Assembly: GCA_012934845.2 (NCBI GenBank)
Contig: WNNJ02002143.1
Location: forward strand, 62,001 to 126,000
Length of the DNA stretch: 64,000 nucleotides
Source: Pomphorhynchus laevis
Lineage: Eukaryota; Acanthocephala; Palaeacanthocephala; Echinorhynchida; Pomphorhynchidae
Reading direction: 5' to 3'
The notes beneath the pieces were generated by a model. The model was given only the letters and a program-made list of their open reading frames with translations. It did no database searches and had not been told where the DNA came from. Below, piece by piece: positions 21,249-32,027 of the stretch (position 1 is the stretch's first letter; every line of letters starts with the position of its first letter). The position numbers were made by a program, and so were the translations under genes.

Positions 21249-24170
21249 TTACGTGGCAAATGCCTGCCAGCGCACGCTTAAGTGTTTACAACAAAATAAA
21301 AATGAAAATCATGTGTCGAGAAGGTGTGAACGGAGAAGGTTTTATATGTGATAAAGGAGGGAGCGCGGCGGACGTCGAGAGGGAGTTGATTCCAGGTGAG
21401 TGAGGCGACGACGAGGAAGGATCGGAGACCGTAGTTGTTGAAGTAATTTGGAACCTGGAGTAAAAGGTATGACGGGAACGCAGTGATAGAGAGGTGGGGC
21501 GAGTGTCGCCTAAGAAAGGAAGGTTGATGAACGATGGGGAGCCGACAGCGATGAGACGAAAAGTAACGAGAAGGCGGAGTTTGATGCGGATGTGGACTGT
21601 AGGCCAGGAGATTTAGGCAAGATATGTGGATGTCTGGTCGAAGCGACAGAGACGAAAAAGCACTCGAACAGCGGAGTTGATTATGCGTTGTAGGCGTAGG
21701 ATGATGGATTGTGGAGAATTATCGAAAAGGCTAAGGAAGTAATCTTTTACTGTTTAGACAGTAAAAGAAGTGACATACAAGGGAAGTCGATAAGGGGTCG
21801 GATACGGCAGATGTCACGGATAATTATGTTAGACAAGCGGACCTTGTCACGGACGAAAAGTTTAAGGAAAAGGTGATCATCGAAATGGAAGCCTAAGAAA
21901 GTGAGATTATGTACTATGGGTATTATTGATTATGCAAAAGATACAGGGGGAGGAGAAATGTTAGGTTGACGGGGAGGATCCACATTATTTTGGATTTGTC
22001 GGGGTTTAAAACGAGATAAAGATTGGAGAGACGTTTATATATAGAATAAATACAGTTGGAGGCAGAAATGCCAATATCGCGTATGCGATGTGCGGGTGCA
22101 TGAGCATAGATGAGGATGTCATCGGCGTATTGCATGACGTTAAAGGAGTAATGTTTGAAACACGGAGAGAGATCGCCAAGCAGAAGAGAGAAAAGCAGGG
22201 GACCTAGGACTGAACCTTGTGGGGCCCCGTACGCGAAAGGAATGGTCGTATAGATATGAGGCAAACCATGCTACGGATGATGAAGAAAAGCCGTAATCAT
22301 AACGAAGGCGAGAAAGGAGGACGGAGTGGTCAACAATGTTGAAGGCGGAGGAGAGTTCGAGGGAGATGTGAACACTATATAGAGCCTTGTCTCGAGAAAT
22401 GAGTAAGTCGTTGTAAAATTTCATGCAAGCGATTTCTGTGGAGTGATTAGAGCGAAAAGCGGATTAGAAAGGAGTGTACAGATTGCATGATGAGAGAAAA
22501 GCGTTGATCTGTATTAAGATGAGGCGTTCTAAGATCTTAGAAAGAGTAGGGAGTAGTGGAATGGGGCGATAGCTAGAAGGAAGGGAGGGGTCGAGCGATT
22601 GTTTCTAAAGGAGGGAACGAACGATTGCGGATTTCCAGTGTGAAGGTAAGATACGACTACGGATGGACGAGTTAAACAAGGTTGTGAGAAAAGGGGATAT
22701 CGATGAGCATATTGATTTAGGTATGTTAGTAGGCTGGGGATCGGCATGTGAGGTTTTGTTGGGCAAGGACATGAAGACAGATGAGGCTACGATAGGTGAG
22801 ACAGGGAGAAGATGAAAGAGTTCCGGGAGGATGAGGCTAGGCGGGGCAGAGTGGGATATGATGAAGACCGGGTGTGAGAGAACAACGTGGATACTTTAGT
22901 CTGGAGAAATGACGAATAATCATTGGCATCGATGTTGCATGGCAAAGATGAGCGAGCAAGGATCGAGTTAAAAGTATGCCAGAGAGTCTTAGAATTGAAT
23001 GAAGTGATGATTTTATGCTGCCAGAAGGAGTTGCATTTGGTACGTAGTAGGTTAAGATGAGACCGGCGAAGAGCAAGGTAGGAATCACGGAAAGACAAAG
23101 TGATCGAGCGGAAATCACGTCTGGGAGAGCCGTGATAGACTCAAAAAGCATGACGGAATCGACGCTTTAAGAGTAGGCATTGAATATCAAACCATGAGTC
23201 ACGGTGCAAGCGACGGTGTGGGTGAGTCTTGAAGGGCAAGAGAAGATCGAGAGTGGATGTCAGTTCAGAGTTGAAAAGAAAGGCGAGATCGCGAGGAGAG
23301 GAATATGTTATTGTGAGATAGGATTGAGTCCATTTGAGTATGGCAGTGCGGAGAAGGGAGCGGTCAAGATTTCTCCAAGGGAGACGTAGGATTGTAGGTG
23401 TGTGAGGAGGGTTGTGGTTGCGAGTGAGATCAAGGGTGACGAGAAAAAGATCGGATAGACCAGGATCAAAGATGGACAGTGAGGTGTAGGCAGCAAAATG
23501 ATCGGGGACAGCGATGATGTCGATTGCCCCGCCAAGGATATGTGTGGGGCAGTTGAGGTGGGTTTGTAGTTATGGTTGGATAGAATGTTGATGAACTGGA
23601 TGTACTCGGTGGAAGAGGGGCGGTTGATGCGGATGTTGAAGTCGCCAAGAACGATTGAAGGGATATTGGACAAAGAACAGTGGTACAGAAGGTCAGCGAG
23701 TTCGGTTAAAAAAATAAGAAGGTAGGAAAAGATGAACATGATGGTATACAATGGCGAGATCTAGAGTGATCGGGTTAGAAGAACGACAAGTTAGCAGTTC
23801 AAAAGAGCAAGGACTGAAAGAGGAAGTGATTTTGCGAATAGACGCGGGATGACGTGCGAATGAGACAATGCCGATATGATTAGAGAATTTAGAAGGGGAT
23901 GAGTTGACGGGGCGAGAGAATTCGACTAGTGAACAACCGCAGAGAGCAAACAACAGATGGAGAGGTCGTCAGAATCGAAGTACCAGGATTCGATGAGACA
24001 GATATCGATGGATTGCTTGGTGAATAAATTTAGGATGAGATCGGATTTATTGAGAATAAATATAGTGCTAATGTGGCCGAGGCGGAAACCGTGTGTGGTG
24101 GTGATAGGGGCTAGTGGAGAAGACACGTAGGGGAGATGGAGCACCATTGAATTTTTGGGCGGGTCAAAAA
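21249..24170 (-). pseudogene. LINE-B copy a: decayed EN-RT element
   Basis: Minus-strand copy of a second EN-type LINE whose sense strand is pyrimidine-rich. From 5' (24170) to 3' it shows the end of ORF1, EN (CLIESWYF, LGDFNIRINR), RT (GAPQGSVLGPLLFSLLLGDL, MQYADDILIYAHA) and the family 3' hairpin at 21263-21285. Many frameshifts and stops split it into short frames, so it is inactive. At 21744-21767 family sequence is replaced by a perfect 10-bp inverted repeat (cttttactgt ttag acagtaaaag). The 5' end is truncated within ORF1. Confidence 0.8.
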
Positions 24171-24245
24171 TGTAGACAAATTAAAATAGGTAAATACACA
24201 AGACAAATACATAAAATTTCTTGAAATTAAAAAGAAAATTAATTG

Positions 24246-24500
24246 ATTGAGTCTACGTATTAAATAGTATATATAAATTAAAAATAAAGATAAATAAGTA
24301 AAAATAATAAATGATTATAAGATTTTATGCAATTTTTATTTATATAACGATATAATTTATTATTTAAATTCAAATAATCTAAATTTAATAATAAGACGTA
24401 TCAGATCAAGGATAAGAGGTCATCAGTAGGAATTACTATGTGATCAGGTTCCTTTACCTTGCTAATACATGCTAGTGACGTATTTCCTCTAATGAAATTT
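24246..24500 (-). mobile_element. PLE terminal repeat, diverged solo copy
   Basis: Runs from 'gagtctacgtatta' near 24248 to 'gaggtcatcagtaggaatta' near 24417 and 'gtatttcctctaatgaaatt' near 24480, in the same order as the minus-oriented arm at 25292-25698. It keeps the hairpin stem (24464-24485, minus strand) with a G-U pair. Confidence 0.65.
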
Positions 24501-24778
24501 ATGTATATTGTTTTTTATCCATAAAATATTTTGTTAAATTTAGTTTTGATAATATTTTGTTGATTCAATTAATGAATTTAATATTTTCATAATATTTTGT
24601 TGATGTATAATTCTACACTATAAGAAAAAGAAAAAGTTCCTCAAACTTCCTTGAAAATTAGCAGAGTACATAGTTTCAAAAACTATTCAATTAAATTTAA
24701 ATTTTATTAAATTATTTGAATGATTTGTAACAATTAAAAATACATACAATTAAAAGTACAAAAATTAAAATCATTAGC

Positions 24779-25181
24779 GGAAAATGTTTATAGATGGATA
24801 ATAAATAATATACTTTGCATTAGAATAAGATACTAGATAGTTATTTCAGAGGAAATACATCATTAGCATGTATTTGGCCCCGCTGCTATGTTGGGTAGAG
24901 GAGTTAGGGGCCGAAACCTGATAGCATAGCAGTTCCTCCTGATGACCTCTAATTCTTATTCTGATACAACGTCTGTTATTTATTAGTCAATTCATAAAAA
25001 TGACGTTTATTTTAAATTTTATTTTTTATTTTTATTTTTATTTTTTAACTTGATTTAAATTATAGAAAATCTAAAAACAATTATCAATTTTATTATTTAA
25101 TTATTAAATTTTGATTTAGCATTATTATGTTTTGTTTATTTTATAATTATATAACAATACGTAGACTCAGTTAGCTGATTT
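24779..25181 (+). repeat. PLE terminal repeat, left arm of a large inverted repeat
   Basis: About 400 bp that are the reverse complement of 25292-25698, with few differences. Contents in order: 'tggataataaataatatact' (after the RT end), hairpin aaatacat/atgtattt at 24853-24875, pseudoknot-capable blocks ggcccc 24876-24881, ctgctatg 24883-24890, ggggcc 24907-24912 and catagcag 24925-24932, the box ctgatga 24939-24945, a pyrimidine/AT-rich middle, and the terminus 'ctcagttagctgattt'. Terminal repeats in direct or inverted pairs are known for PLEs. Confidence 0.75.
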
Positions 25182-25291
25182 AATCGTAAATTTTAATATA
25201 TCCTTTTTACGATATAAATTCTTTATAATAAATATTGGTTTTATTAAGAATCAGGCTACTTGGATAAATTTATTCGCTTATTGAATAAATC
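25182..25291 (-). mobile_element. Spacer between inverted terminal repeats: PLE RT remnant
   Basis: 110 bp matching the minus-strand RT coding text near 25970-26095 ('tttacgatataaatt', 'aatattggttttatta', 'ggataaattt'), but heavily shortened. Confidence 0.6.
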
Positions 25292-25427
25292 AAATCAGCT
25301 AACTGAGTCTACGTATTGTTAATATAATTATAAAATAAACAAAACATAATAATGCTAAATCAAAATTTAATAATTAAATAATAAAATTAATAATTGTTTT
25401 TAGATTTTCTATAATTTAAATCAAGTT

Positions 25428-25458
<31 letters not shown>

Positions 25459-25698
25459 TTTAAAATAAACGTCATTTTTATGAATTGACTAATAAATAAC
25501 AGACGTTGTATCAGAATAAGAATTAGAGGTCATCAGGAGGAACTGCTATGCTATCAGGTTTCGGCCCCTAACTCCTCTACCCAACATAGCAGCGGGGCCA
25601 AATACATGCTAATGATGTATTTCCTCTGAAATAACTATCTAGTATCTTATTCTAATACAAAGTATATTATTTATTATCCATCCATAAAAATTTTCCAC
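25292..25698 (-). repeat. PLE terminal repeat, right arm of the inverted repeat
   Basis: Mirror image of 24779-25181. It directly follows the C-terminal end of the RT ORF at 25725-26813, so it is the 3' terminal repeat of that element. The left arm is a second repeat in the opposite orientation. Confidence 0.75.
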
Positions 25699-25724
25699 TT
25701 AAGAGTTTAAATTTATTCTTTATA

Positions 25725-26813
25725 TTATTGTGTTGATTTATATATTTTACTATTTTCTGCTTGATAGTTATTTTTATAGTAACCTAGTTTAAAATATGCA
25801 TCTATTAAATTATTTAAATGATTTTGAAGAAAGCCAATATCATTACAAATTGTTGCAATTCTTAAAATTTCATTATTTAATGTATTATATTTTATATTAT
25901 ATGGTATGCATGAATGCTCATGCAAAAATATGTTTCTTGTAAATTTAAATATGTCATCTTTACGATATAAATTAATAGTAGTTTTAGTTAATGTTAATTT
26001 AATGTTCATATCTAGATATACACCTTCTTTATCATTAATATTGGTTTTGTTAAGAATAAGGCTTTCTGGATAAATTTGTTCACTAATTGAATAAAAATTA
26101 TTAGAATTAAATACACATATATCATCAATGTATCGAAACATATATTTCATATATTTATATAGTTTAGATTTAGTTTTTACACAGTTATGAACAAATTCAT
26201 ATTCTATAAAGCTTAAAAACAAGTCAGCTATAATTGGGCTACTATTACCACCCATTGGAACACCTTTTACTTGTCTAAATATAGATGTCCCTACTTTTAA
26301 ATAATTTTGATTTATCAAAATATTTAAGGATTCTATTAATTCAATTTTATCCATATATTTATATTTACTTGATGGTTTAATTTTTGTTAGATAGGCGTTA
26401 TAATTATTATAACATATATATGTATATCTTTTTCCGAATATAAGATTAATTAATTTTACTAACGCTTCTTTAATATCTACTAAATCTAGATTTGTATAAA
26501 GCGTACTAAAATCGTATGTATTTATATTTTGAAAATTTATTCCTTTTGTCTGTTCTAAAAATTCTTTTGTAGAATTAATACTGAAATAGTGTTTTATACC
26601 AGTATTAATTTCGATTATCCTACAATATTTTTTGAAGTGTGCTTTAATTACTTTAAGTATTTTATTCATATAAACCGAAAGTGGTTTTAATGTAGATTTA
26701 AAAGCATTGCATATGAACCTAGGTTTCATTGGATTTTTATGTAATTTTGGATTCCAATATAATATAGATATAGTTTTATTATCTGATTCAACATTTATAC
26801 CCTCTTTATCCAT
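25725..26813 (-). CDS. Penelope-like reverse transcriptase, best copy (PLE-2)
   Basis: A 362-codon open frame of a PLE RT. Motifs: ILYWNPKLHKNPMKPRFICN, INTYDFSTLYTNLDLVDIKE (catalytic Asp region), VGTSIFRQVKGVPMGGNSSP, MFRYIDDICVFNSN (YIDD catalytic pair), NKTNINDKEGVYLDMNIKLT and YRKDDIFKFTRNIFLHEHSC. It belongs with the 'LPKLHK ... STLYT ... GVPMG' RTs found in many invertebrates. The frame runs straight into the terminal repeat with no GIY-YIG domain, so the copy appears endonuclease-less. More N-terminal sequence continues beyond 26813 in other frames; the element looks broken in a few places. The organism's active copy, if any, is elsewhere. Confidence 0.82.
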   Translation of the reverse strand: MDKEGINVESDNKTISILYWNPKLHKNPMKPRFICNAFKSTLKPLSVYMNKILKVIKAHFKKYCRIIEINTGIKHYFSINSTKEFLEQTKGINFQNINTYDFSTLYTNLDLVDIKEALVKLINLIFGKRYTYICYNNYNAYLTKIKPSSKYKYMDKIELIESLNILINQNYLKVGTSIFRQVKGVPMGGNSSPIIADLFLSFIEYEFVHNCVKTKSKLYKYMKYMFRYIDDICVFNSNNFYSISEQIYPESLILNKTNINDKEGVYLDMNIKLTLTKTTINLYRKDDIFKFTRNIFLHEHSCIPYNIKYNTLNNEILRIATICNDIGFLQNHLNNLIDAYFKLGYYKNNYQAENSKIYKSTQ

Positions 26814-27488
26814 TATAGAACAGTGACTTGTAATAATTGTTTCTAAACTAAAATCACTACGTTCATTTTGCGTTTACATATTAAATTTTATAAGTTACCT
26901 CTTTCATCAGTATATCATAATAACGCATTTTGCACATGAAAACAAAGTTATTACTAGCTTTATCAATATTTGTTATTATATAGTTATCCTATAATTTAGT
27001 AAGTTCTGTATACATATCTTTTTTAATTTGATCTTTCTTTTTATATTTGTTTCTTATTTTCATTTTATTTTAAATTTCATCAAATATATAATCTTTCAAA
27101 ATTTTAATTTTAGGTGTATTTAAGTTTCTACTATTAATCAGCTTACCAAAGTAAGCAGTTAAGTCATTATATAACGAATTGTAAATTTTATTTTTATTTT
27201 ATACACTTTTGATAGCATTTTCCTTAATATTTTCATCAATCAGTATATCATAATAAAGCTTTTTGCGTATGAAGACAAAGTTATTACTAGCTTTAAATAG
27301 TTGTTATTATATAGTTATGCTTTAATTTAGTAAGTTGTGTATACATATCTTTATTAATTTGATCTTTCCTTTTATAATTGTTTGTTATTTTCATTTTCTC
27401 TCTAATTTTATCTAATATAGAAGTTTTCCAAATGTTTATCTTTGATGTATTTAAGCTTTTACTATTAACTAGCTTACAAAAGTAAGCA
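26814..27488 (-). mobile_element. PLE-2 5' region with a tandem duplication
   Basis: 26908-27225 and 27240-27504 are diverged direct repeats. Both start 'cagtatatcataataa' and contain 'acaaagttattactagcttt', 'atacatatctttt' and 'ttactattaa(t/c)(c/t)agctta'. They correspond to the coding stretch just upstream of the RT core (the DKASN region seen in PLE-1), so this element carries that part twice. It is broken. Confidence 0.65.
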
Positions 27489-27686
27489 TTTAAGTCATTA
27501 TATTTAAGTCATTATATTTAAGTCATTATATTTAAGTCATTATATTTAAGTCATTATATTTAAGTCATTATATTTAAGTCATTATATTTAAGTCATTATA
27601 TTTAAGTCATTATATTTAAGTCATTATATTTAAGTCATTATATTTAAGTCATTATATTTAAGTCATTATATTTAAGTCATTATATT
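27489..27686. repeat. 14-bp minisatellite, about 14 copies
   Basis: Uniform head-to-tail repeats of tttaagtcattata. The same sequence occurs once in the paralogous PLE stretch near 27164-27177, so the array grew from an element-internal 14-mer. The near-perfect units suggest recent expansion. Confidence 0.9.
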
Positions 27687-28180
27687 CAAAAAAATATTTA
27701 TACCCTTTTGATAGCAGCTTTCTTAATTCACAATTTTCAATTAATTCTAGATTATGGATACATATAATGTTTATTTATTTTATCAAAACTAAGACTTGTA
27801 CAATTGCATTCTGCTTCTATTATGTTTCTAATATTATAATTACATATTGATTTTAATTCTTTATTATAATTACAAATTTTTCGTTTCAATATCATCAATA
27901 TATCGAAACATATATTTTATTTTTTAAATAATTTAGATTTATTAAGTTATATTTTATCTACATAAATATTGTATCGTTAAATATTATAAATTTAGAATTT
28001 TTTATTTATAATCGATTACTTAAAAATATGTATCAATAAAATTATTTAAAGGATTTTAAATAAATCAATGTCATCACAAATTAATGCAATTCGTAAAATT
28101 TCGTTATTTAATGTGTTATATCATTTGGTATGAAAGAATGCTTATGCAGAAAATTTTTGTTTGAATATTTTCATAAATTT
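27687..28180 (-). mobile_element. PLE fragment upstream of PLE-2, partial tandem copy
   Basis: 28010-28180 (minus) repeats the RT C-terminal text (regions of 'NEILRIA', 'IPYNIKYNT') in diverged form. An older PLE 3' end therefore lies head-to-tail upstream of PLE-2. 27700-28010 is a poorly preserved N-terminal PLE region. Confidence 0.5.
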
Positions 28181-29560
28181 AATTTCAAAAATTTAAAGTT
28201 TTAATAAAATTTTAACATCAAATTCTTCCGGTCTGAGAAATAATTTTTATTATTTTTTCTTATTGTCAAAACGGATGGTGTATAAACAAACAATTAGTCT
28301 ACTAGAACCATAACAATTAGAAGATTTCAAAAATATAAAAATGTTTTACGTAAATTCAGATTTAAAATCCTTTTTACCATAAAAATTTATATAACGTTAG
28401 AACCATTTTTGCAACAATAGAGACTTTGCATTTTTTGATATTAAGTCATAAAGATTAAATAATTGTATTTTATATAATTAATTATAATTTTTACAATTTA
28501 ATTCTTAAATCTAAAAATTAAGTCTATTTTATATAAAAAATAGATTTATTATAACTGTTTTCATAAAAATTAAATACTTGCTACTGTTCTTCCGCGTGTG
28601 GTTTCAATGATAACAAGGTATTTCACGCGGATTGGTTTCACTCTCTTAATTATATTGTTTTGCAATGTTCTGCAAAACATCAATATTTCTTTCTAGAATG
28701 AGTACTATCCTCGTTCTCTCCAGAATGAGTATTATATGGAATATAATTTTAATATATTAAAATTAAATTTAATATATTTTAATTTTATTTAAAATAGTAA
28801 GTAGAAAAATTATTTCTTACTTTCATGTTTCGTGTTCTATACTGTAAATAAATAAAAATAAATTAATCCAAAAAAAGAAATTTTTTATTTTATTATTTTT
28901 ATGAACCGATTAATAGATATAAATAATTGAATTGAGCTTTTATTTAATTAGTCAAGCAGAAAATTAAAACTAAATTAAACTTAAATTATTATTTCACTCT
29001 ATCTAATTAAATAGATTTAAATCTATTCTCACTTAAATCTATTTTCATAAAAATTAAAGCAGAGATATAACCATTTCTAGTGATCATAACTAACCAAAAC
29101 TTTGTACGGTTATGAAGAGTCATAATATTATAATAACCTTACAATTTCGACATGGTTTGTATCGAAGAACTTATGACGACATCAACTTTATTGCTAGCAA
29201 CACAAACGTATTTTTAATACTAAAATAAGTTTCTCCCGCTTAATATTGTATGTTCTAAAATAGTATAAAATGTGACAAGCATCTTTCAGAATCGACAATC
29301 CGAAAATATGTTATTTAAAAAATTTTATTTTATTGAATTTTAGTTCAAAATTTATATCGATTGTACTAATGTTTATTCATATAATTCATTACAATGAAAA
29401 CGTTTTATTCAATAATTCTATAAACATTCAATAATTTAGTAGCAATAATAACGTTTAATAACAAAATGAATTAGTTACACTCAGTTAACTGAACTGATTC
29501 ATTTGTATACTGCTAATATTACCAAATAAATTAAGCGTTCACTCAAAATAATTAAGATTT
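28181..29560. other. AT-rich DNA, no gene seen
   Basis: About 1.4 kb without a convincing ORF, RNA gene or repeat. A short text 'ctcagttaactgaactgatt' near 29478 recalls the PLE terminal-repeat end but is too short to assign. Confidence 0.4.
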
Positions 29561-29665
29561 TCAAAATTGAAATGGCAAGACACCACTCATGAGGTAAGAC
29601 GCCTCAAGGTAAGACGCCGCATGGCAAGACGCCTCATGCGGGGCGTAATGCCATTTCAATTTTGA
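29561..29665. mobile_element. 105-bp fold-back element with perfect 17-bp terminal inverted repeats
   Basis: tcaaaattgaaatggca at 29561-29577 and its exact complement at 29649-29665 enclose a GC-rich core of four variants of 'ggtaagacgcctca(t/a)'. The core stands out sharply from the AT-rich flanks. It is probably a miniature non-autonomous transposon; a target duplication is not clear. Confidence 0.65.
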
Positions 29666-29834
29666 TAATTTAACATTGACCCCGAGCACCTTCCGTTTCA
29701 ATAATTTAGATTTTCGTTTGTAAATGCATTACCAGAAAAATTTCAAATCGATAACATCAAGTGAGAGAAAATAAAAAGGGACAGATATAAAAACGTTGAC
29801 AGAAGACAATTTTCTAAAATAGCACTTATATGTG

Positions 29835-30017
29835 ATGTTCTGCTTGTATTTCAAGCAAGCTTTAGTCCTTTTATCCACTTTAGCTTTTTCTCTTATTACG
29901 ATAAAGTTATGGTCATATAATCAATTCTTTGTCAATGAACTTATTTCTATTAAAAGCGATTTAGTTTCAAACGAACGTCTGAAACTCTTTTCTAAGCATT
30001 ATCGCAGCCACATGTAA
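29835..30017 (+). CDS. Possible 60-residue membrane microprotein
   Basis: An ATG-initiated 60-codon frame encodes MFCLYFKQALVLLSTLAFSL, continuing ITIKLW, then a charged tail ending ERLKLFSKHYRSHM. The first half is one plausible membrane-spanning helix (about residues 8-27); the tail is basic, as in small mitochondrial or ER membrane proteins. A minimal ATG-TGA upstream frame (29830-29835) overlaps the start by one base. 'gatataaaaacg' about 50 bp upstream could be a TATA element. I recognise no family. It may equally be a chance ORF or one exon of a spliced gene. Confidence 0.3.
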   Translation: MFCLYFKQALVLLSTLAFSLITIKLWSYNQFFVNELISIKSDLVSNERLKLFSKHYRSHM

Positions 30018-30149
30018 ATTATGACCATTTAAGGTGAATTACAAAAAACAAGTTACAAAAAAGAAAAAACAAATATAAAACGAATTAGATACACTATGAA
30101 TGTGATTAATTTCTTTTTAATACATTTACATTACATTTCAATTATCAAG

Positions 30150-30345
30150 CGGCCCGTATTCAACTCAATAATTTGTATTTGAACAACGCCGCACTGGGAC
30201 CAAAAATAACTTCTACTAGAAGACTATTCCAAGGGTTCAGTAATATGTAAGATCGTATATATACTGATCTAAGTCTGCCAGGAGTATTTTTACTAATAGA
30301 TATCTCATGGCATATTAATCCCTTATTTTTAAATTTTACCATCTT
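30150..30345 (-). pseudogene. LINE ORF2 C-terminal fragment
   Basis: The minus strand encodes SVYIRSYILLNPWNSLL with spacing typical of the LINE ORF2 C terminus ('R..Y....LWNSLP'). It is 5'-truncated and not assignable to a family here. Confidence 0.45.
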
Positions 30346-30687
30346 GGGAGAGGCAATGATATCGCCAACAATTGCACACGTATAGTCGGCAACTCAATGT
30401 CAGCTAGTCTCATTACAAATAATACATTTACAAGATTCGAAGCCTGCTTTCAAACTGTACCACTTTGGAACAAAAACTTCTAGAACGCTTTCTAACTTCG
30501 AACTCTAGAGCATTAGTGATTCCTTAAGTAGTTATTTCACCGCTTATGCTGATAAGCGATTTCAATCAAGAATTGCACACCTAGCAAAAATTATACGCCT
30601 TCTTAGGCTTCACATGCTACGCTGCAATATAAATGAATGTCCTCATAATCTCGAATCTGTGAGCATACAAAATAGGCATCTAATAGG

Positions 30688-31890
30688 CATCCATTATAGT
30701 GTTCTCATCTCCCTCGACCTCTCCTCCGCATTCGACATTATCGACCACTCCGTCCTCCTTTCTCGCCTTCGTTATGATTACGGCTTTTCTTCCTCCTCCG
30801 TAGCTTGGTTCGCCTCATATCTATCCGACCGTTCCTTTCGCGTCTGTTCTAATTCATCATCCTCCCCTCCCATCCCTATTTTTTGCGGGGTTCCACAAGG
30901 TTCAGTCCTAGGTCCCCTGCTTTTCTCTCTTTTGCTTGGCGATCTCTCTTCATTTATCAAACCTTACTTCTTTAACGTCATGCAATACGCCAATGACATC
31001 CTCATCTATGCTCATGCAACCGCACATCGCATACACGATATCGGCATTTCTGCCTCCAACTGTCTTTCTTATATCTACAAACGTCTCTCCAATCTCCATC
31101 TCGTTCTAAACGCCGAAAAGTCCAAAATAATGTGGATCCTTCCCCGTAAACCAAGCATATATCCTCCCATTGTATCTTTTGCCTCATCGATCATCCCTAT
31201 AGTCCACAATCTCACTTTCTTAGGCTTCCATTTCGATGATCACCTTTCCCTTAAACCCTTCGTCCGTGACAAGGTCCGCTCGTCTAACTTAATTCTTCGT
31301 GACATCCGCCGTATCCGCCCCCTTATCGACTTCCGTTCTTGTATGTCTCTTCTTTCATCGCTTCTTTTCCCTAAAATCGATTACTGCCTTAGCCTTTTCG
31401 CCAATTCTCCAAAATCCATCATCCTACCCCTACAACAAATAATCAACACCGCCGTTCGAGTGCTCTTTCGTCTCCGTCGCTTCGACCACACATCCACATA
31501 TTTTGCCCAACTCTCCTGGCCCACCATCCACATCCGCATCAAACTCCGCCTTCTTCTCGTTACTTTCGTCTCATCGCTGTCGGCTTCCCATCCTTCATCA
31601 ACCTTCCTTTCTTAGACGATACTCGCCCCACCTCGCTATCGTTTCGTTCCCGTCATACCCTCTTACTCCACGTTCCTAATTACTCCAACAACTACGGTCT
31701 CCGATCCTTCCTCGTCGCCGCCTCACTCGCCTGGAATCAACTCCCTCTCGACGTCCGCCGCGCTCCCTCCTTTATCACATTCAAACACCTCCTCCGTTCA
31801 CACCTTCTCGACACCTGATTCACAGTCTTGTTTTGTTGTGGTCATGTAAGCGTGCGCTGGCACGCATTTGCCACGTTAAAGTAAATCCTT
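30688..31890 (+). pseudogene. LINE-B copy b: RT and C terminus, 5'-truncated
   Basis: From 30688 the frame carries the RT core (ISLDLSSAFDIIDHSVLLSR, FCGVPQGSVLGPLLFSLLLG, MQYANDILIYAHA) and the family C terminus, followed by the conserved 3' hairpin at 31850-31865. The catalytic motif is YANDD-position variant 'YAND' instead of YADD, which would disable it. A frameshift near 31555-31600 separates the last 70 codons. Sequence before 30688 is unrelated, so this is a 5'-truncated insertion whose open frame (from 30614) reads in from flanking DNA by chance. Confidence 0.75.
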
Positions 31891-32027
31891 TTTTTAACCG
31901 GATTATCACGATTGTGCATTGTACGCCAAACCACATGAAGGCCGTCTGGTTCTCGAATTGTGGATAAGCGCATATTATAAGAGTTCATTGATGATAGGGA
32001 GCAAAAATTCATTTGATTTAATGAATT
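31891..32027 (-). repeat. LINE-B 3' flank shared with 35994-36133
   Basis: Almost identical to 35994-36133: begins after 'aaatcc' plus a T run, includes 'ccacatgaaggccgtctggt', and ends 'gatttaatgaatt' in both. On the minus strand it encodes GLHVVWRTMHNRDNPV, like the LINE-G segment LVVVWRTISNPENPV at 55410-55470. It is therefore a LINE-G-type fragment attached to both LINE-B copies. Confidence 0.7.

Noticed and set aside
24870-24950. Hammerhead ribozyme in the PLE terminal repeat
   Set aside because: A ctgatga box and gaaa tetrads are present, but I could not pair stems I, II and III in any order that leaves a proper cleavage site. Kept only as a structured-RNA candidate.
30614-30690. N-terminal extension of the LINE-B copy b frame (MLRCNINECPHNLESV)
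   Set aside because: It does not match LINE-B copies e or c at this position; flanking DNA happens to be open into the truncated element.
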